Source: Nesterenkonia lacusekhoensis (GTDB taxonomy: Bacteria; Actinomycetota; Actinomycetes; Actinomycetales; Micrococcaceae). Taken from it: a stretch of DNA of 64,000 nt. This document shows positions 28,895 to 37,637 of the stretch, piece by piece; positions within the stretch are counted from its first letter, which is position 1, and each line of letters begins with the position of its first letter. The position numbers and the translations under genes are program-made. The notes beneath the pieces were generated by a model, which saw nothing but the letters and a program-made list of their open reading frames with translations, was not told the origin of the DNA and did no database searches. Location of the stretch: contig NZ_JAGINX010000001.1 in the NCBI RefSeq assembly GCF_017876395.1, positions 434,001-498,000 of the forward strand. The letters run 5' to 3'.

Positions 28895-28926
28895 GAGGCC
28901 CGGTGCTCTGCGGAGTGCCGGGCCTC
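28895..28926 (+). terminator. terminator after icd
   Basis: GAGGCCCGG pairs with CCGGGCCTC around a 14-base loop that can itself pair, followed by TGTCATG. It lies 45 bases past the icd stop. Confidence 0.6.
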
Positions 28927-28981
28927 TGTCATGCCCAGGTGTCGTAGGATGTGATGCGGAGTACAGAGCAAGGGAGAGTCA

Positions 28982-29899
28982 GTGACGCATCGGATACACC
29001 TGATGCCGGGCGGCGATGAGGAGCTCATCGCCGGCCTGAAGGACCAGGGAGCGGAGATCGTCGGAGCCGATGAGCGGCCCACCGGCGTCGTCGTGACCAA
29101 GATGTTCGCCGAGTTCAATCTCGGTGAGATCCTCGAGGCCAACCCGCAGGTCAGCTGGGTCCAGCTCCCCAGCGCCGGCATCGAGGCCTACAGCCAGGTC
29201 ATGAGTGAGCATCCTGATCGGACCTGGACCTCGGCCAAGGGCGCCTATGCCAGACCGGTCGGTGAGCACGGTCTGCTGCTGACCCTGGCCGCCCTGCGCA
29301 TGGTCACGGTGCGGGCTCGGGCCACCAGCTGGGGCGCAGAGGGCGGGATCTCGCTGAACGGGCTGCGCTGCGTGGTCGTCGGCGCCGGGGGCGTGGCGGC
29401 GGAGATGGTCCGCCTGTACCGGGCCTTCGATACTCATATCACCGTGGTCCGCCGCACCGAGGCCCTCTTGGAAGGTGCCGATGAGACGGTCACCTTCGAC
29501 CGTTTGGACGAGGTGCTCGAGGGGGCGGACGTACTCGGACTGGCCGCTGCAGTCACCCCGGCCACTGAGAAGATGATCGGTCGCCGCCAGCTCGACCTGT
29601 TGGCCGACGGTGCTGTGCTGGCCAATGTCGGCCGCGGCCGTCTGGTCGACACCGACGCTCTGGTGGAGGCGTTGGAGTCCGGCCGACTGCTCGGTGCAGG
29701 ACTCGACGTCACCGACCCGGAACCGCTGCCCGAGGGCCACCCGCTCTGGAGCCTGGACAACTGTCTGATCACCCCGCACACCGCGGACACGATGGAGATG
29801 GTGGTGCCGCTGCTGCGCAGCCGCATCCTGGAGAACCACCGGCGGCTGCGCGACGGAGAACCACCGATCGGCGTGGCGGACCCGATCAACGGCTACTGA
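28982..29899 (+). CDS. D-2-hydroxyacid dehydrogenase family protein
   Basis: A 305-residue NAD(P)-dependent oxidoreductase. The Rossmann domain (about 95-275) has VVVGAGGVAAE and VTPATEKMI. NVGRGRLVDTDAL follows, and the catalytic His is in LITPHTAD. The N-terminal substrate domain is short, placing it among GhrA/SerA-like hydroxypyruvate or glyoxylate reductases; the substrate is not certain. The GTG start has AGGGAGA six bases upstream. It precedes the Ugp-type locus but is separated by 156 bases holding a PHO-box-like repeat. Confidence 0.87.
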   Translation: MTHRIHLMPGGDEELIAGLKDQGAEIVGADERPTGVVVTKMFAEFNLGEILEANPQVSWVQLPSAGIEAYSQVMSEHPDRTWTSAKGAYARPVGEHGLLLTLAALRMVTVRARATSWGAEGGISLNGLRCVVVGAGGVAAEMVRLYRAFDTHITVVRRTEALLEGADETVTFDRLDEVLEGADVLGLAAAVTPATEKMIGRRQLDLLADGAVLANVGRGRLVDTDALVEALESGRLLGAGLDVTDPEPLPEGHPLWSLDNCLITPHTADTMEMVVPLLRSRILENHRRLRDGEPPIGVADPINGY

Positions 29900-29982
29900 G
29901 CCCGTTCCTGAGTCGCAGGTGCCGCGGGGGACCGCGGCCTCCCCGCTGATCGTCCCGGCGTCTCTGGGAGGCGGCTGGGTGA

Positions 29983-30000
29983 GTTTCTTCTGAGTTCACC
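29983..30000 (+). promoter_or_regulatory. PHO-box-like repeat upstream of the Ugp-type locus
   Basis: GTTTCTT (29983-29989) and a perfect GTTCACC (29994-30000) are spaced 11 bases apart, 56 bases before the first binding-protein gene. The second unit sits in CTGAGTTCACCTG, close to TGACGTTCACCTG on the complementary strand of the phoU-senX3 region. RegX3 control of the locus is an inference from this match. Confidence 0.5.
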
Positions 30001-30055
30001 TGCAGTCCGTTGCGGCGTCGTCCTCTGTATCCTTCCGGCGTGGAAGCTCGCAGAC

Positions 30056-31405
30056 ATGCCTGAGAACATCACTGCATCTCGTCCTGCCCTCATGCCGTCT
30101 GTCGGCACCGCGAGGCCGTCCCGGAGAAGTACGCGCGTGCTGCGCGGTCTGAGCTTCGCTGTGGCCGGAGGTCTCGCGCTGACCGCCTGTGGAGGCGACG
30201 GCGGGGAGGACGGCGTCACCGAGATCGACTTCTACTACCCCATCGCGGTGGGTGGCCCGTTGGAGTCGGTGATCGATGGATATATCGAGGACTTCAATGC
30301 CGAACACGACGACGTCGAGGTCACCCCGGTCTACTCTGGAGACTACGAACAGACCCTGGCCTCCGTGCAGTCCCAGGCACAGGCCGGAAACACCCCGGCC
30401 CTGACAGTGCTGGGTTCGAATGAGCTGCTGACCATCCACGAGGCCGGAGTGATCACCCCGATCGGCGAGATCGTCGACGACCCGGAGTGGTTCGACAGTT
30501 TCTACGAGCCGTTCATGGGGGATTCCACCCTGCCCGACGGCACAGTGGCTTCCATCCCGTTCCAGCGCTCCACGGTGGTCCAGTACTGGAACAAGGATCT
30601 CTTCGAGGAGGCCGGCCTGGATCCTGAGGCGGCACCGGAGACCTGGGAGGAGATGGTGGAGTTCGGCGAACAGGCTCAGGATCAGGCCGGAGCTGACTGG
30701 GGTGTGCAGATCCCCTCGACCACCTGGGGTGTCTGGATGCTGGAAGGGATGGTGATCCAGAACGGCTCCATGCTCTGGGACCCGGAGACTGGCACAGACG
30801 TGGCCTTCGACGACGAGGCCACCGTCTCCGCCCTGCAGAACTGGACGGATCTGCAGAATGAGGGCGTGGAGCCGCAGGGCACCGTGGACTGGGGCACGCT
30901 GCCCACTGAGTTCGCGAACGGTGGCACCGCCATCGCGTGGACCACCACTGGTCAGCTGAGCAACATCCGGCAGAGCGCCGACTTCGACTTCGGCGTCTCC
31001 CCGCTGCCGGCCCAGGAGCAAGCGGGATCACCCACCGGTGGCGGAAACCTCTACGTGATGGAGGGGATCTCTGAACAGGAGCAGGACGCGGCCGTGGAAC
31101 TGGCCCGCTACCTCTCCAGCCCGGAGATCCAGTCCGATTGGGGCGTGGAGTCCGGCTATGTGGCCCCGCTGGATGAGGCCTGGGAGATGGAGCCGCTGAC
31201 CGGATACGTCGAGGAGTTCCCGCAGGCCGGCGTCGCCCGGGATCAGCTGGATGTGGCAGAGCCCGAGTTCGGCACCTACCGCCGTCAGGAGGTCTTCGAT
31301 GTGATGGCCAATGCCATCGAGGACGTCATGGGCGGTGCTGATGTCCAGGAGTCTCTGGAGCAGGCGCAGGAACGGGCGGACGAGATCCTGGAGGAGTATC
31401 GCTGA
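30056..31405 (+). CDS. Ugp-type ABC substrate-binding lipoprotein 1
   Basis: A 449-residue solute-binding protein anchored outside the membrane by a lipobox LTAC (Cys45). The fold signature resembles UgpB (glycerol-3-phosphate binding): a FYYPIAVGGPLE start, VTPVYSGDYEQTLAS, FQRSTVVQYWNKDLF, and TTGQLSNIRQSADFDFGVSPLP. It is a close paralogue of the second binding protein at 32612, nearly identical over the first 70 mature residues. An ATG at 30092 would give a shorter signal peptide. The mature protein is very acidic. The ligand could be glycerol-3-phosphate, a glycerophosphodiester or a sugar; sequence does not settle it. Confidence 0.88.
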   Translation: MPENITASRPALMPSVGTARPSRRSTRVLRGLSFAVAGGLALTACGGDGGEDGVTEIDFYYPIAVGGPLESVIDGYIEDFNAEHDDVEVTPVYSGDYEQTLASVQSQAQAGNTPALTVLGSNELLTIHEAGVITPIGEIVDDPEWFDSFYEPFMGDSTLPDGTVASIPFQRSTVVQYWNKDLFEEAGLDPEAAPETWEEMVEFGEQAQDQAGADWGVQIPSTTWGVWMLEGMVIQNGSMLWDPETGTDVAFDDEATVSALQNWTDLQNEGVEPQGTVDWGTLPTEFANGGTAIAWTTTGQLSNIRQSADFDFGVSPLPAQEQAGSPTGGGNLYVMEGISEQEQDAAVELARYLSSPEIQSDWGVESGYVAPLDEAWEMEPLTGYVEEFPQAGVARDQLDVAEPEFGTYRRQEVFDVMANAIEDVMGGADVQESLEQAQERADEILEEYR

Positions 31406-31480
31406 GTCTGCCCCGAGGTCCGGCGCAGTCGTTCGACCCCCGTTCATCAGGTCGAAACCCACCGGTCTCTTGGCCTAGGT

Positions 31481-31520
31481 ACGTTCTGTCCCAGCACAGT
31501 CAGAAGTTGGGACAAAGCGT
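31481..31520. promoter_or_regulatory. inverted repeat before the ATPase gene, candidate operator
   Basis: ACGTTCTGTCCCA and TGGGACAAAGCGT are inverted (11 of 13 positions pair) across 14 bases, ending 12 bases before the GTG of the ATPase gene. No T-tract follows, so an operator is more likely than a terminator. The RpiR-type protein encoded at the end of the operon is a natural candidate to bind it. Confidence 0.45.
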
Positions 31521-31532
31521 CCAGGAGGTTCC

Positions 31533-32615
31533 GTGTCGGCAGTCGATCTCACAGGGGTGCACAAAGCATTCCCAGGTAGGCGTGGGGAGCAGGTCGAGGT
31601 TCTTCGCGGCATCGACGTAGCAGTAGAGCAGGGGGAGTTCCTCGCCATCCTGGGGGCGTCGGGGTGCGGCAAGTCCACCCTGCTGCGGCTGATCTCCGGT
31701 TTGGAGATCGCCTCCGGGGGCATCATCGCCATCGACGGCGAGGAAGTGACCGGCACGCCGCCGGAGCAGCGCAGTCTCGCCATGGTGTTCCAGAACTACG
31801 CCCTCTTCCCGCACCTGAGCGTGAGGGAGAACGTGCTCTTCGGGCTGAAGTCCCGCGGAGAGTCCCGCGCGGTCCAGCGGGAACGACTGGCCGAGACTGC
31901 CGGGCTGCTCGGGTTGGAGGAGCTGCTCAACCGTCGCCCGGCCGAGCTCTCCGGCGGTCAGCGGCAGCGGGTCGCTCTGGCTCGGGCACTGGTCTCCGGC
32001 CAGCAGCTGATTCTCATGGATGAGCCGCTCAGCAACCTGGACGCCAAGCTTCGCGCGGAGATGCGGGTCGAGCTCAAGCGCATCCAGCGTCAGCTGGGTC
32101 TGACCATCATCTACGTCACCCATGACCAGGTCGAGGCTATGACCATGGCGGACCGGGTAATGATGCTCTCCCAAGGCCGCATCGAGCAGATCGCCACGCC
32201 GGAAGAGCTCTACCGCGCGCCGGCCACGACCACGGTGGCTCGATTCATCGGCTCGCCCCCGATGAACGTCCTTGAGGTCGATGCGCACCGGGCCTCCGTG
32301 CTGGGTGCCCCGGCAGCGATCGCTCGGGACGGGGGATCGGTGGGGATACGTGCCGAGCATCTGCGGGTGCTTCGGACGAAGGATCCGCAGAACGGCGGGA
32401 TCAGTCTGGGCGAGGGGACGGTGGAGGTCAACGAGCTGTTGGGGGCGGACCGGATCCTGACCGTCTCTCTGGACGGGCAGCGTGTGCTGGTCCGCGCAGA
32501 CCCGGAGCGTGACGTGGCCGTGGATTCGCCTGTGGAGCTGACCGCTCGACTCGAACACCTGCATTGGTACGACCGACAGACATCTGCACGCATCACGCCT
32601 GAGGGGACACGATGA
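31533..32615 (+). CDS. Ugp/Mal-type ABC transporter ATPase
   Basis: A 360-residue nucleotide-binding subunit. Walker A is GASGCGKSTL (about 41-50), the Q-loop MVFQNYALFPH, the signature LSGGQRQRVALARAL, Walker B LILMDEPLSNLD and the switch VTHDQ. The C-terminal TOBE-type domain (about 245-355) is typical of UgpC/MalK/MsmX. AGGAGG stands five bases before the GTG start. It lies between the two binding-protein genes, an uncommon order, and its stop overlaps the next start (ATGA). Confidence 0.93.
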   Translation: MSAVDLTGVHKAFPGRRGEQVEVLRGIDVAVEQGEFLAILGASGCGKSTLLRLISGLEIASGGIIAIDGEEVTGTPPEQRSLAMVFQNYALFPHLSVRENVLFGLKSRGESRAVQRERLAETAGLLGLEELLNRRPAELSGGQRQRVALARALVSGQQLILMDEPLSNLDAKLRAEMRVELKRIQRQLGLTIIYVTHDQVEAMTMADRVMMLSQGRIEQIATPEELYRAPATTTVARFIGSPPMNVLEVDAHRASVLGAPAAIARDGGSVGIRAEHLRVLRTKDPQNGGISLGEGTVEVNELLGADRILTVSLDGQRVLVRADPERDVAVDSPVELTARLEHLHWYDRQTSARITPEGTR

Positions 32616-33931
32616 ACGAGCACACCGAGAACGCACCTATCGACAGCCACCGCACTCACCGCAGCACACGGACCCTGCACGGTCTGAGCCTGGCCGTCGT
32701 CGGCGGTCTGGCGCTGAGCGCCTGCGGAGGCGACGGCGGAGAGGACGGCGTCACCGAGATCGACTTCTACTATCCGATCGCCGTGGGCGGGCCCCTGGAA
32801 TCTGTCATGGACGGCTATATCGAGGACTTCAACGCCGAACATGACGACATCGAGGTCACCCCGGTCTACTCCGGAGACTATGAACAGACATTGGCCTCCG
32901 TGCAGTCGGCGGCGCAGGCAGGGAACTCCCCGGCGGCGACTGTGCTGCTCTCTACCGACGTCCGATCCCTGGAGGATTCCGAGCTGATCACTCCCATCGG
33001 GGAAGTCGTTGAGGATCCGGAATGGTTCGACAGCTTCGATGAGGGTTTCATGGCCAACTCGACGTTGGACGACGGCACCGTGGCCTCCATTCCCTTCCAG
33101 CGCTCGACCATCGTCATGTACTGGAACAAGGAACTCTTCGAGGAGGCCGGGTTGGATCCTGAGACCGCTCCGGAGACCTGGGAGGAGATGGCGGAGGCCG
33201 GCCAACAGGTCCAGGACTCCACAGAGGCCTCGTGGGGTGTTCAGGTGCCCACGAGTTCCTGGCTCTTCGAGGCCATGGCCATCCAGAACGAGGTCCTGCT
33301 CGACGACGAGACCGGCACAGAGGTCCGCTTCGATGATCCCGGAACCGTCTCGGCCTTGGAGAACTGGACCCGGCTGCAGGAGGACGGGGTCCACCCTGCG
33401 GGCAACGTGGACTGGGGCACGGCTCCCACCGACTTCGCCAACGGCGATACAGCGGTTCTGTGGCACACCACCGGTTCGCTGACCCAGATCCAGGAGAACG
33501 CAGACTTCGACTTCGGCGTGGCTCCGCTGCCTGCCCAGCAGCAGCCTGGGGCTCCCACCGGAGGCGGGAACCTCTACATCATGGAGGGCATCTCGGAGGA
33601 GGAGCAGGACGCCGCCGTGGAACTCACCCGCTACCTCTCCAGCCCGGAGATCCAAGCGGACTGGACGGTTCAGTCCGGATACGTCCCACCTCAGCAGCAG
33701 GCGTGGGACGAGCAGGTCCTGGTCGACCACAGCGAGGAACTCCCACAGGTGCAGGCGCTGCAGGAGGCATCTGAGGAGGCCTACCGCGAGTACGCGCCGT
33801 ATCGCCGTTCCGAGATCGTGGCCACGTTGGACAGCGCCTTGGAATCAGCGCTGGATGGCAGCAGCACACCGGAGCAGGCGCTCTCCGAGGCTCAGGACAG
33901 CTCTGATGACCTCCTCGAGGAGTATCGATGA
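32612..33931 (+). CDS. Ugp-type ABC substrate-binding lipoprotein 2
   Basis: A 439-residue paralogue of the first binding protein, with lipobox LSAC (Cys38), the same FYYPIAVGGPLE..VTPVYSGDYEQTLASVQS region and TTGSLTQIQENADFDFGVAPLP. Similarity falls in the middle and C-terminal third, where ligand contacts should lie, so the two may bind different substrates. The ATG overlaps the ATPase stop, and its own stop overlaps the next permease start. Confidence 0.88.
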   Translation: MNEHTENAPIDSHRTHRSTRTLHGLSLAVVGGLALSACGGDGGEDGVTEIDFYYPIAVGGPLESVMDGYIEDFNAEHDDIEVTPVYSGDYEQTLASVQSAAQAGNSPAATVLLSTDVRSLEDSELITPIGEVVEDPEWFDSFDEGFMANSTLDDGTVASIPFQRSTIVMYWNKELFEEAGLDPETAPETWEEMAEAGQQVQDSTEASWGVQVPTSSWLFEAMAIQNEVLLDDETGTEVRFDDPGTVSALENWTRLQEDGVHPAGNVDWGTAPTDFANGDTAVLWHTTGSLTQIQENADFDFGVAPLPAQQQPGAPTGGGNLYIMEGISEEEQDAAVELTRYLSSPEIQADWTVQSGYVPPQQQAWDEQVLVDHSEELPQVQALQEASEEAYREYAPYRRSEIVATLDSALESALDGSSTPEQALSEAQDSSDDLLEEYR

Positions 33932-34830
33932 GCGTGACCCAGGAGAACCCGGCGGCAGAGCGGGCGCTGGCCAAGCGTGCCCGCGGCGACGCGCTCTTCT
34001 CCTATGCCGCGCTCACGCCGGCCTTCATCATCCTGGTGGGGTTCACCGTGCTGCCCTTCCTGCTCTCGGCCTGGCGCAGCGTCCAGGGCCGCGGGGGCGA
34101 GCTCAGTGCGGAGAACTATCAGCGGATGCTCGACGACGGAGTCTTCCACCAGGTCATCACCAATCAGCTGATCTACACCCTGGTCACTGTGCCGATCACG
34201 ATCGCGGTATCCCTGGGCCTGGCGGTTCTGGGTGCCAAAGTCGTCCGGGGCAGGGCCGTCGCCCGGGTCTCTTTCCTGGCACCGGCCATGCTGCCCACTG
34301 TGGCTGCGGGTGCCATCTGGCTGTACTTCTACCAGCCGAACTTCGGGACGCTCAACGCGGTGGCCGATGTCCTGGGTCTGCCCGGGATGAACTGGCTCGG
34401 CTCCTCGGAGACGGCGTTGGGCGCGATGATGGTGGTCGCGGTGTGGCAGCAGGCCGGCCTGTTCGTCATCTTCTACCTGGCCGCTCTGCTGAGTCAGGAT
34501 CCTCAGCTGCGTGAGGCAGCGCGGATCGAAGGCACCCGGCCGTGGACCTTCTTCCGGAGGGTCACCTGGCCGCTGCTGATGCCCACCACACTGTTCGTGG
34601 GCGTGATCGCCACCTCAAACTCCTTCAAGCAGGTGGACCTGCTGTTCGTGATGACCCAGGGCGGGCCGAGCGACTCCACCAACCTGATGCTCTACTACGT
34701 CTGGCAGACCGCGTTCGGGCAGTTCCGTCAGGAGTACTCGGCTGCGATCACCGTGCTGCTGGTCGTCATTCTGATGGTCATCGCCATTGTGCAGATCCGT
34801 CTGCTGGACAAGAGGATCCATTACCGATGA
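33928..34830 (+). CDS. ABC transporter permease, UgpA type
   Basis: A 300-residue inner-membrane permease with six predicted membrane helices. The EAA loop that contacts the ATPase reads EAARIEGTRPWTFFRRVTWPLL, followed by TNSFKQVD..TQGGPSDSTNLMLYYVW, the usual UgpA/MalF-type end (here with SNSFKQVD). It overlaps the genes on both sides by four bases. Confidence 0.92.
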   Translation: MSVTQENPAAERALAKRARGDALFSYAALTPAFIILVGFTVLPFLLSAWRSVQGRGGELSAENYQRMLDDGVFHQVITNQLIYTLVTVPITIAVSLGLAVLGAKVVRGRAVARVSFLAPAMLPTVAAGAIWLYFYQPNFGTLNAVADVLGLPGMNWLGSSETALGAMMVVAVWQQAGLFVIFYLAALLSQDPQLREAARIEGTRPWTFFRRVTWPLLMPTTLFVGVIATSNSFKQVDLLFVMTQGGPSDSTNLMLYYVWQTAFGQFRQEYSAAITVLLVVILMVIAIVQIRLLDKRIHYR

Positions 34831-35657
34831 GGGGACTGATGACAGAGAACGCACAGGCTTCCTGGGGCGATCGGGTCATGGTCGTCTTGGCCTGGGGAGC
34901 AGCCCTGGTGTGGGTGCTGCCGCTGCTGCTGGTGCTCATCATGGCCTTCCGCGAGTCGGCCACCGATCTGGACCTCTTCAGCGGGTGGACCCTGGAGAAC
35001 ATCACGTATGTGTGGGGCTCGGCGGACTTCGAGCTGTTCTTCCGCAACAGCTTCATCCTTGTGGTCGCGCTGACTCTGACTCAGATCGTCCTGGGCGTAT
35101 TGGCGGCCTACGCCTTCGCGCGTTTCCGATTCCCGGGCCGCGATGTGCTGTTCTTCGTGGTGCTGGCCCAGCTGGTGATCTACCCGGAGATCATGATCTC
35201 GGAGAACTTCTTCATGGTCTCCCGCTTGGGGCTGGACGACACTCTCCTGGGAGTCGGACTTCCCTACGCCGCCAGCGCCTTTGCGATCTTCCTGCTGCGC
35301 CAGGCATTCCTCACTGTTCCCAAGGAGCTGGTCGAAGCCGCGGTCATGGAGGGTATGGGACGGCTTCGGGTGCTCTGGCGGGTCTATCTGCCGCTGTGCC
35401 GCTCGACGGTGGCGGCCTTCGCGATGGTCTCGGTCAGCTTCCACTGGAACAACTTCCTGTGGCCGATGATCTCCACCCGCACCAATGAGGCCCGCCCGGT
35501 CACGGTGGGTGTGGTGCGGTTCATGGCCCCGGAGTCCGGGATCGACTTCGCCGCTCTGACAGCGGGCACCTTCATCATCGTGACCCCGCTGCTGGTCTTC
35601 TTTGTGGTGATGCAGCGGCAGTTCGTGCAGAGCTTCATGCGGTCGGGGATCAAATGA
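34827..35657 (+). CDS. ABC transporter permease, UgpE type
   Basis: A 276-residue permease with six membrane helices and the EAA motif ELVEAAVMEGMGRLRVLWR. FHWNNFLWPMI near residue 205 and the QRQFVQSFMRSGIK ending are typical of the UgpE/MalG branch. I used the ATG at 34827, which overlaps the UgpA stop; an ATG at 34839, behind GAGGGG, is also possible and would shorten it by four residues. It overlaps the regulator gene by four bases. Confidence 0.92.
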   Translation: MRGLMTENAQASWGDRVMVVLAWGAALVWVLPLLLVLIMAFRESATDLDLFSGWTLENITYVWGSADFELFFRNSFILVVALTLTQIVLGVLAAYAFARFRFPGRDVLFFVVLAQLVIYPEIMISENFFMVSRLGLDDTLLGVGLPYAASAFAIFLLRQAFLTVPKELVEAAVMEGMGRLRVLWRVYLPLCRSTVAAFAMVSVSFHWNNFLWPMISTRTNEARPVTVGVVRFMAPESGIDFAALTAGTFIIVTPLLVFFVVMQRQFVQSFMRSGIK

Positions 35658-37057
35658 CGCCGGAACCTGAGAACGGTGCCTCCCTCAGGCTCCCCGTGGA
35701 GCTGTGCGAGGACCGCACCGGCAACCGATACCTGGGTGCCCCGGTCCCGCCCTCGGCGATGGCACCGTGGCGGGAGGCGTTCCGTGCTCAGGTGGGGGAG
35801 AAGCACGCCCGGCTCCTCGAGGATCATAAACGCACCCGCGACGGCGCGGTCTGGGACGAGCTGCCTGATCAGAGGCGTACCGCGAGTCCCGACGCCGATC
35901 TGGAGCATCACATCACACTGATCACCCCGCCGGAGCTGGAGCGGCTGGGCGACCTGCCGCCGCAGCTGCCCCAGACCGTGGAGGTCGAGCTGATCGGCCT
36001 GGGAAAGGTGCAGGACAGAGAGACTGAGTCCTGGTTCGTGGTGGCTGAGTCTGCTCAGGCCCAACAGGTCCGTCATCAGCTGGGATTTGGCCCGCACGCG
36101 CTGCATGTCACCCTGGGCTTCACCGCCCAGGACATCCACCACCTCCCCAAGGACCGCTCTGCCCTGGTGGCTGCCCAGGTGCGGGGGCCCGACGCCGGCG
36201 GCTTGGGCGAGACTGTTCGGCAGTCTCAGCCTGCGGCGGTGCCGCGCGTCTCGGTCCGGGGGCGGATCAGCGCCGGGCTGAGTGCCCTGCAGCCCAGCGA
36301 GCAGCGGGTGGCCCGCTTCGCAGTGGAGGAGCCTGAGCGGATCGTGGAGTCCACAGCCCAACAGCTGGCGGATCTGATCGGGGTGTCGCGGACCACGGTG
36401 GTGCGCACCTGCCGCAGTCTGGGATTCACCGGATATCCGCAGTTCCGAGTGGCTTTGGCCAGGGAGTCTCCGGCCGTCTCTGAGCCAACCGATGGGGAGA
36501 CCGGCCTGCGGGCGGAGGCTCGGCGCATCACCGAGGGGCTCGACCATGCATTCGACGCGGTCCGGGAGGAGGACGTGGAACAGCTGGTGGACCGGATCGT
36601 CCAGGCGGGACGGGTCGTGGTGGTGGCCAACGGGCAGTCGGCCCCCTGCGCGATGGATCTGTCCCTGCGGCTGACAGCCGCCGGACGCCCCGCCGAGTTC
36701 CTCGCCGACGCCTTGGCCCAACAGGTGTCTGTGCGTCTGCTGGGGCAGCAGGATCTGTGCCTCGCCATCTCTTCCAGCGGAGCCAACGACATCACCCTGC
36801 GCTCGCTGCAGGCGGCCAGGGAGTCGTCGGCGCATCTGGTGCTGATGACCTCCCAGGAGGAGTCCCCGGGCGCTGAACTTACTGACAGCACTCTGCTGCT
36901 GGTGCCGCCGTCGTCGAGCTTCCTGGAGTCTCTGTACTCGCTGTCGAGGCTGCACTACACCGTGGCGGTGGAGGCTCTGGCTCAGCAGGTTCGCCTGCGG
37001 ATCGGCCTGTCCGGTCAGCAGACGGTGGACGTGCTGGCGGAGAACATCGCCGACTGA
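35654..37057 (+). CDS. 2H phosphoesterase-like domain fused to RpiR-type HTH-SIS regulator
   Basis: A 467-residue protein with two parts in one uninterrupted frame. Residues about 15-175 carry two HxT motifs, HITL (His86, Thr88) and HVTL (His151, Thr153), 65 residues apart, the hallmark of the 2H phosphoesterase superfamily that acts on cyclic phosphates or RNA ends. Residues about 200-280 are an RpiR-type HTH (TAQQLADLIGVSRTTVVR, FTGYPQFR). Residues about 300-450 are a SIS domain (VVVVANGQS, AISSSGANDITL) that binds phosphosugars. The stop of the permease gene overlaps its ATG, so it belongs to the operon. It probably senses the imported compound or its product; the 2H activity is not demonstrated. 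Confidence 0.85.
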   Translation: MTPEPENGASLRLPVELCEDRTGNRYLGAPVPPSAMAPWREAFRAQVGEKHARLLEDHKRTRDGAVWDELPDQRRTASPDADLEHHITLITPPELERLGDLPPQLPQTVEVELIGLGKVQDRETESWFVVAESAQAQQVRHQLGFGPHALHVTLGFTAQDIHHLPKDRSALVAAQVRGPDAGGLGETVRQSQPAAVPRVSVRGRISAGLSALQPSEQRVARFAVEEPERIVESTAQQLADLIGVSRTTVVRTCRSLGFTGYPQFRVALARESPAVSEPTDGETGLRAEARRITEGLDHAFDAVREEDVEQLVDRIVQAGRVVVVANGQSAPCAMDLSLRLTAAGRPAEFLADALAQQVSVRLLGQQDLCLAISSSGANDITLRSLQAARESSAHLVLMTSQEESPGAELTDSTLLLVPPSSSFLESLYSLSRLHYTVAVEALAQQVRLRIGLSGQQTVDVLAENIAD

Positions 37058-37089
37058 ACCGCGCCGAGGGCCGTGGCATACTGCGAACC

Positions 37090-37611
37090 ATGGCACATAT
37101 CCTCAGCGTCGCCGGAGCGACGCCGCGCATCGGCCAGGGTGTCTTCCTGGCACCCACCGCGAGCATCACCGGAGACGTGGTCATGCACGACGACTCCTCT
37201 GCGTTCTACGGCGTCTCGGTGCGCGGAGACACCGACGCCGTCGAGGTGGGGGAGGGCACCAATCTTCAGGACAACGTGGTGCTCCACACCGAGGCTGGGG
37301 CGCCCACGGTGCTGGGCCGGCACGTCTCCGTGGGACACAACGCGGTGGTCCACGGCGCCCGGGTGGGTGACCACTGCCTGATCGGCATGTCGGCCACCGT
37401 GCTGAACCGGGCAGTGATCGGGGAGGAGTCGCTGATCGCCGCCGGGGCACTGGTCACTCAGGGGATGGAGATCCCGCCGCGCTCGCTGGTGGCAGGGGTG
37501 CCGGCAAAAGTCCGGCGTGAGCTGACCGAGGATGAGGTCGCCCATCTGCATCGCAACGCACAGACCTATCTGCGCCTGAAGGAGGAGCACCTCCGTGCCG
37601 AGGAGGCCTGA
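37090..37611 (+). CDS. gamma-carbonic-anhydrase-like left-handed beta-helix protein
   Basis: A 173-residue hexapeptide-repeat protein of the YrdA/PaaY/gamma-CA family: DVVMHDDSSAFYGVSVRGD, NLQDNVVLHTEAG, SVGHNAVVHGARVGDHCLIGM and ENAIIAAGALVT-like ILxAAGALV (here LIAAGALVTQG). Three His residues in the HTE, GHN and VHG positions match the metal ligands. It may be a metal-dependent carbonic anhydrase or an acyltransferase relative. It starts 32 bases after the regulator gene and has no clear Shine-Dalgarno. Confidence 0.88.
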   Translation: MAHILSVAGATPRIGQGVFLAPTASITGDVVMHDDSSAFYGVSVRGDTDAVEVGEGTNLQDNVVLHTEAGAPTVLGRHVSVGHNAVVHGARVGDHCLIGMSATVLNRAVIGEESLIAAGALVTQGMEIPPRSLVAGVPAKVRRELTEDEVAHLHRNAQTYLRLKEEHLRAEEA

Positions 37612-37637
37612 CGACCGCCCCGGCGCAGGGCCCGTAC

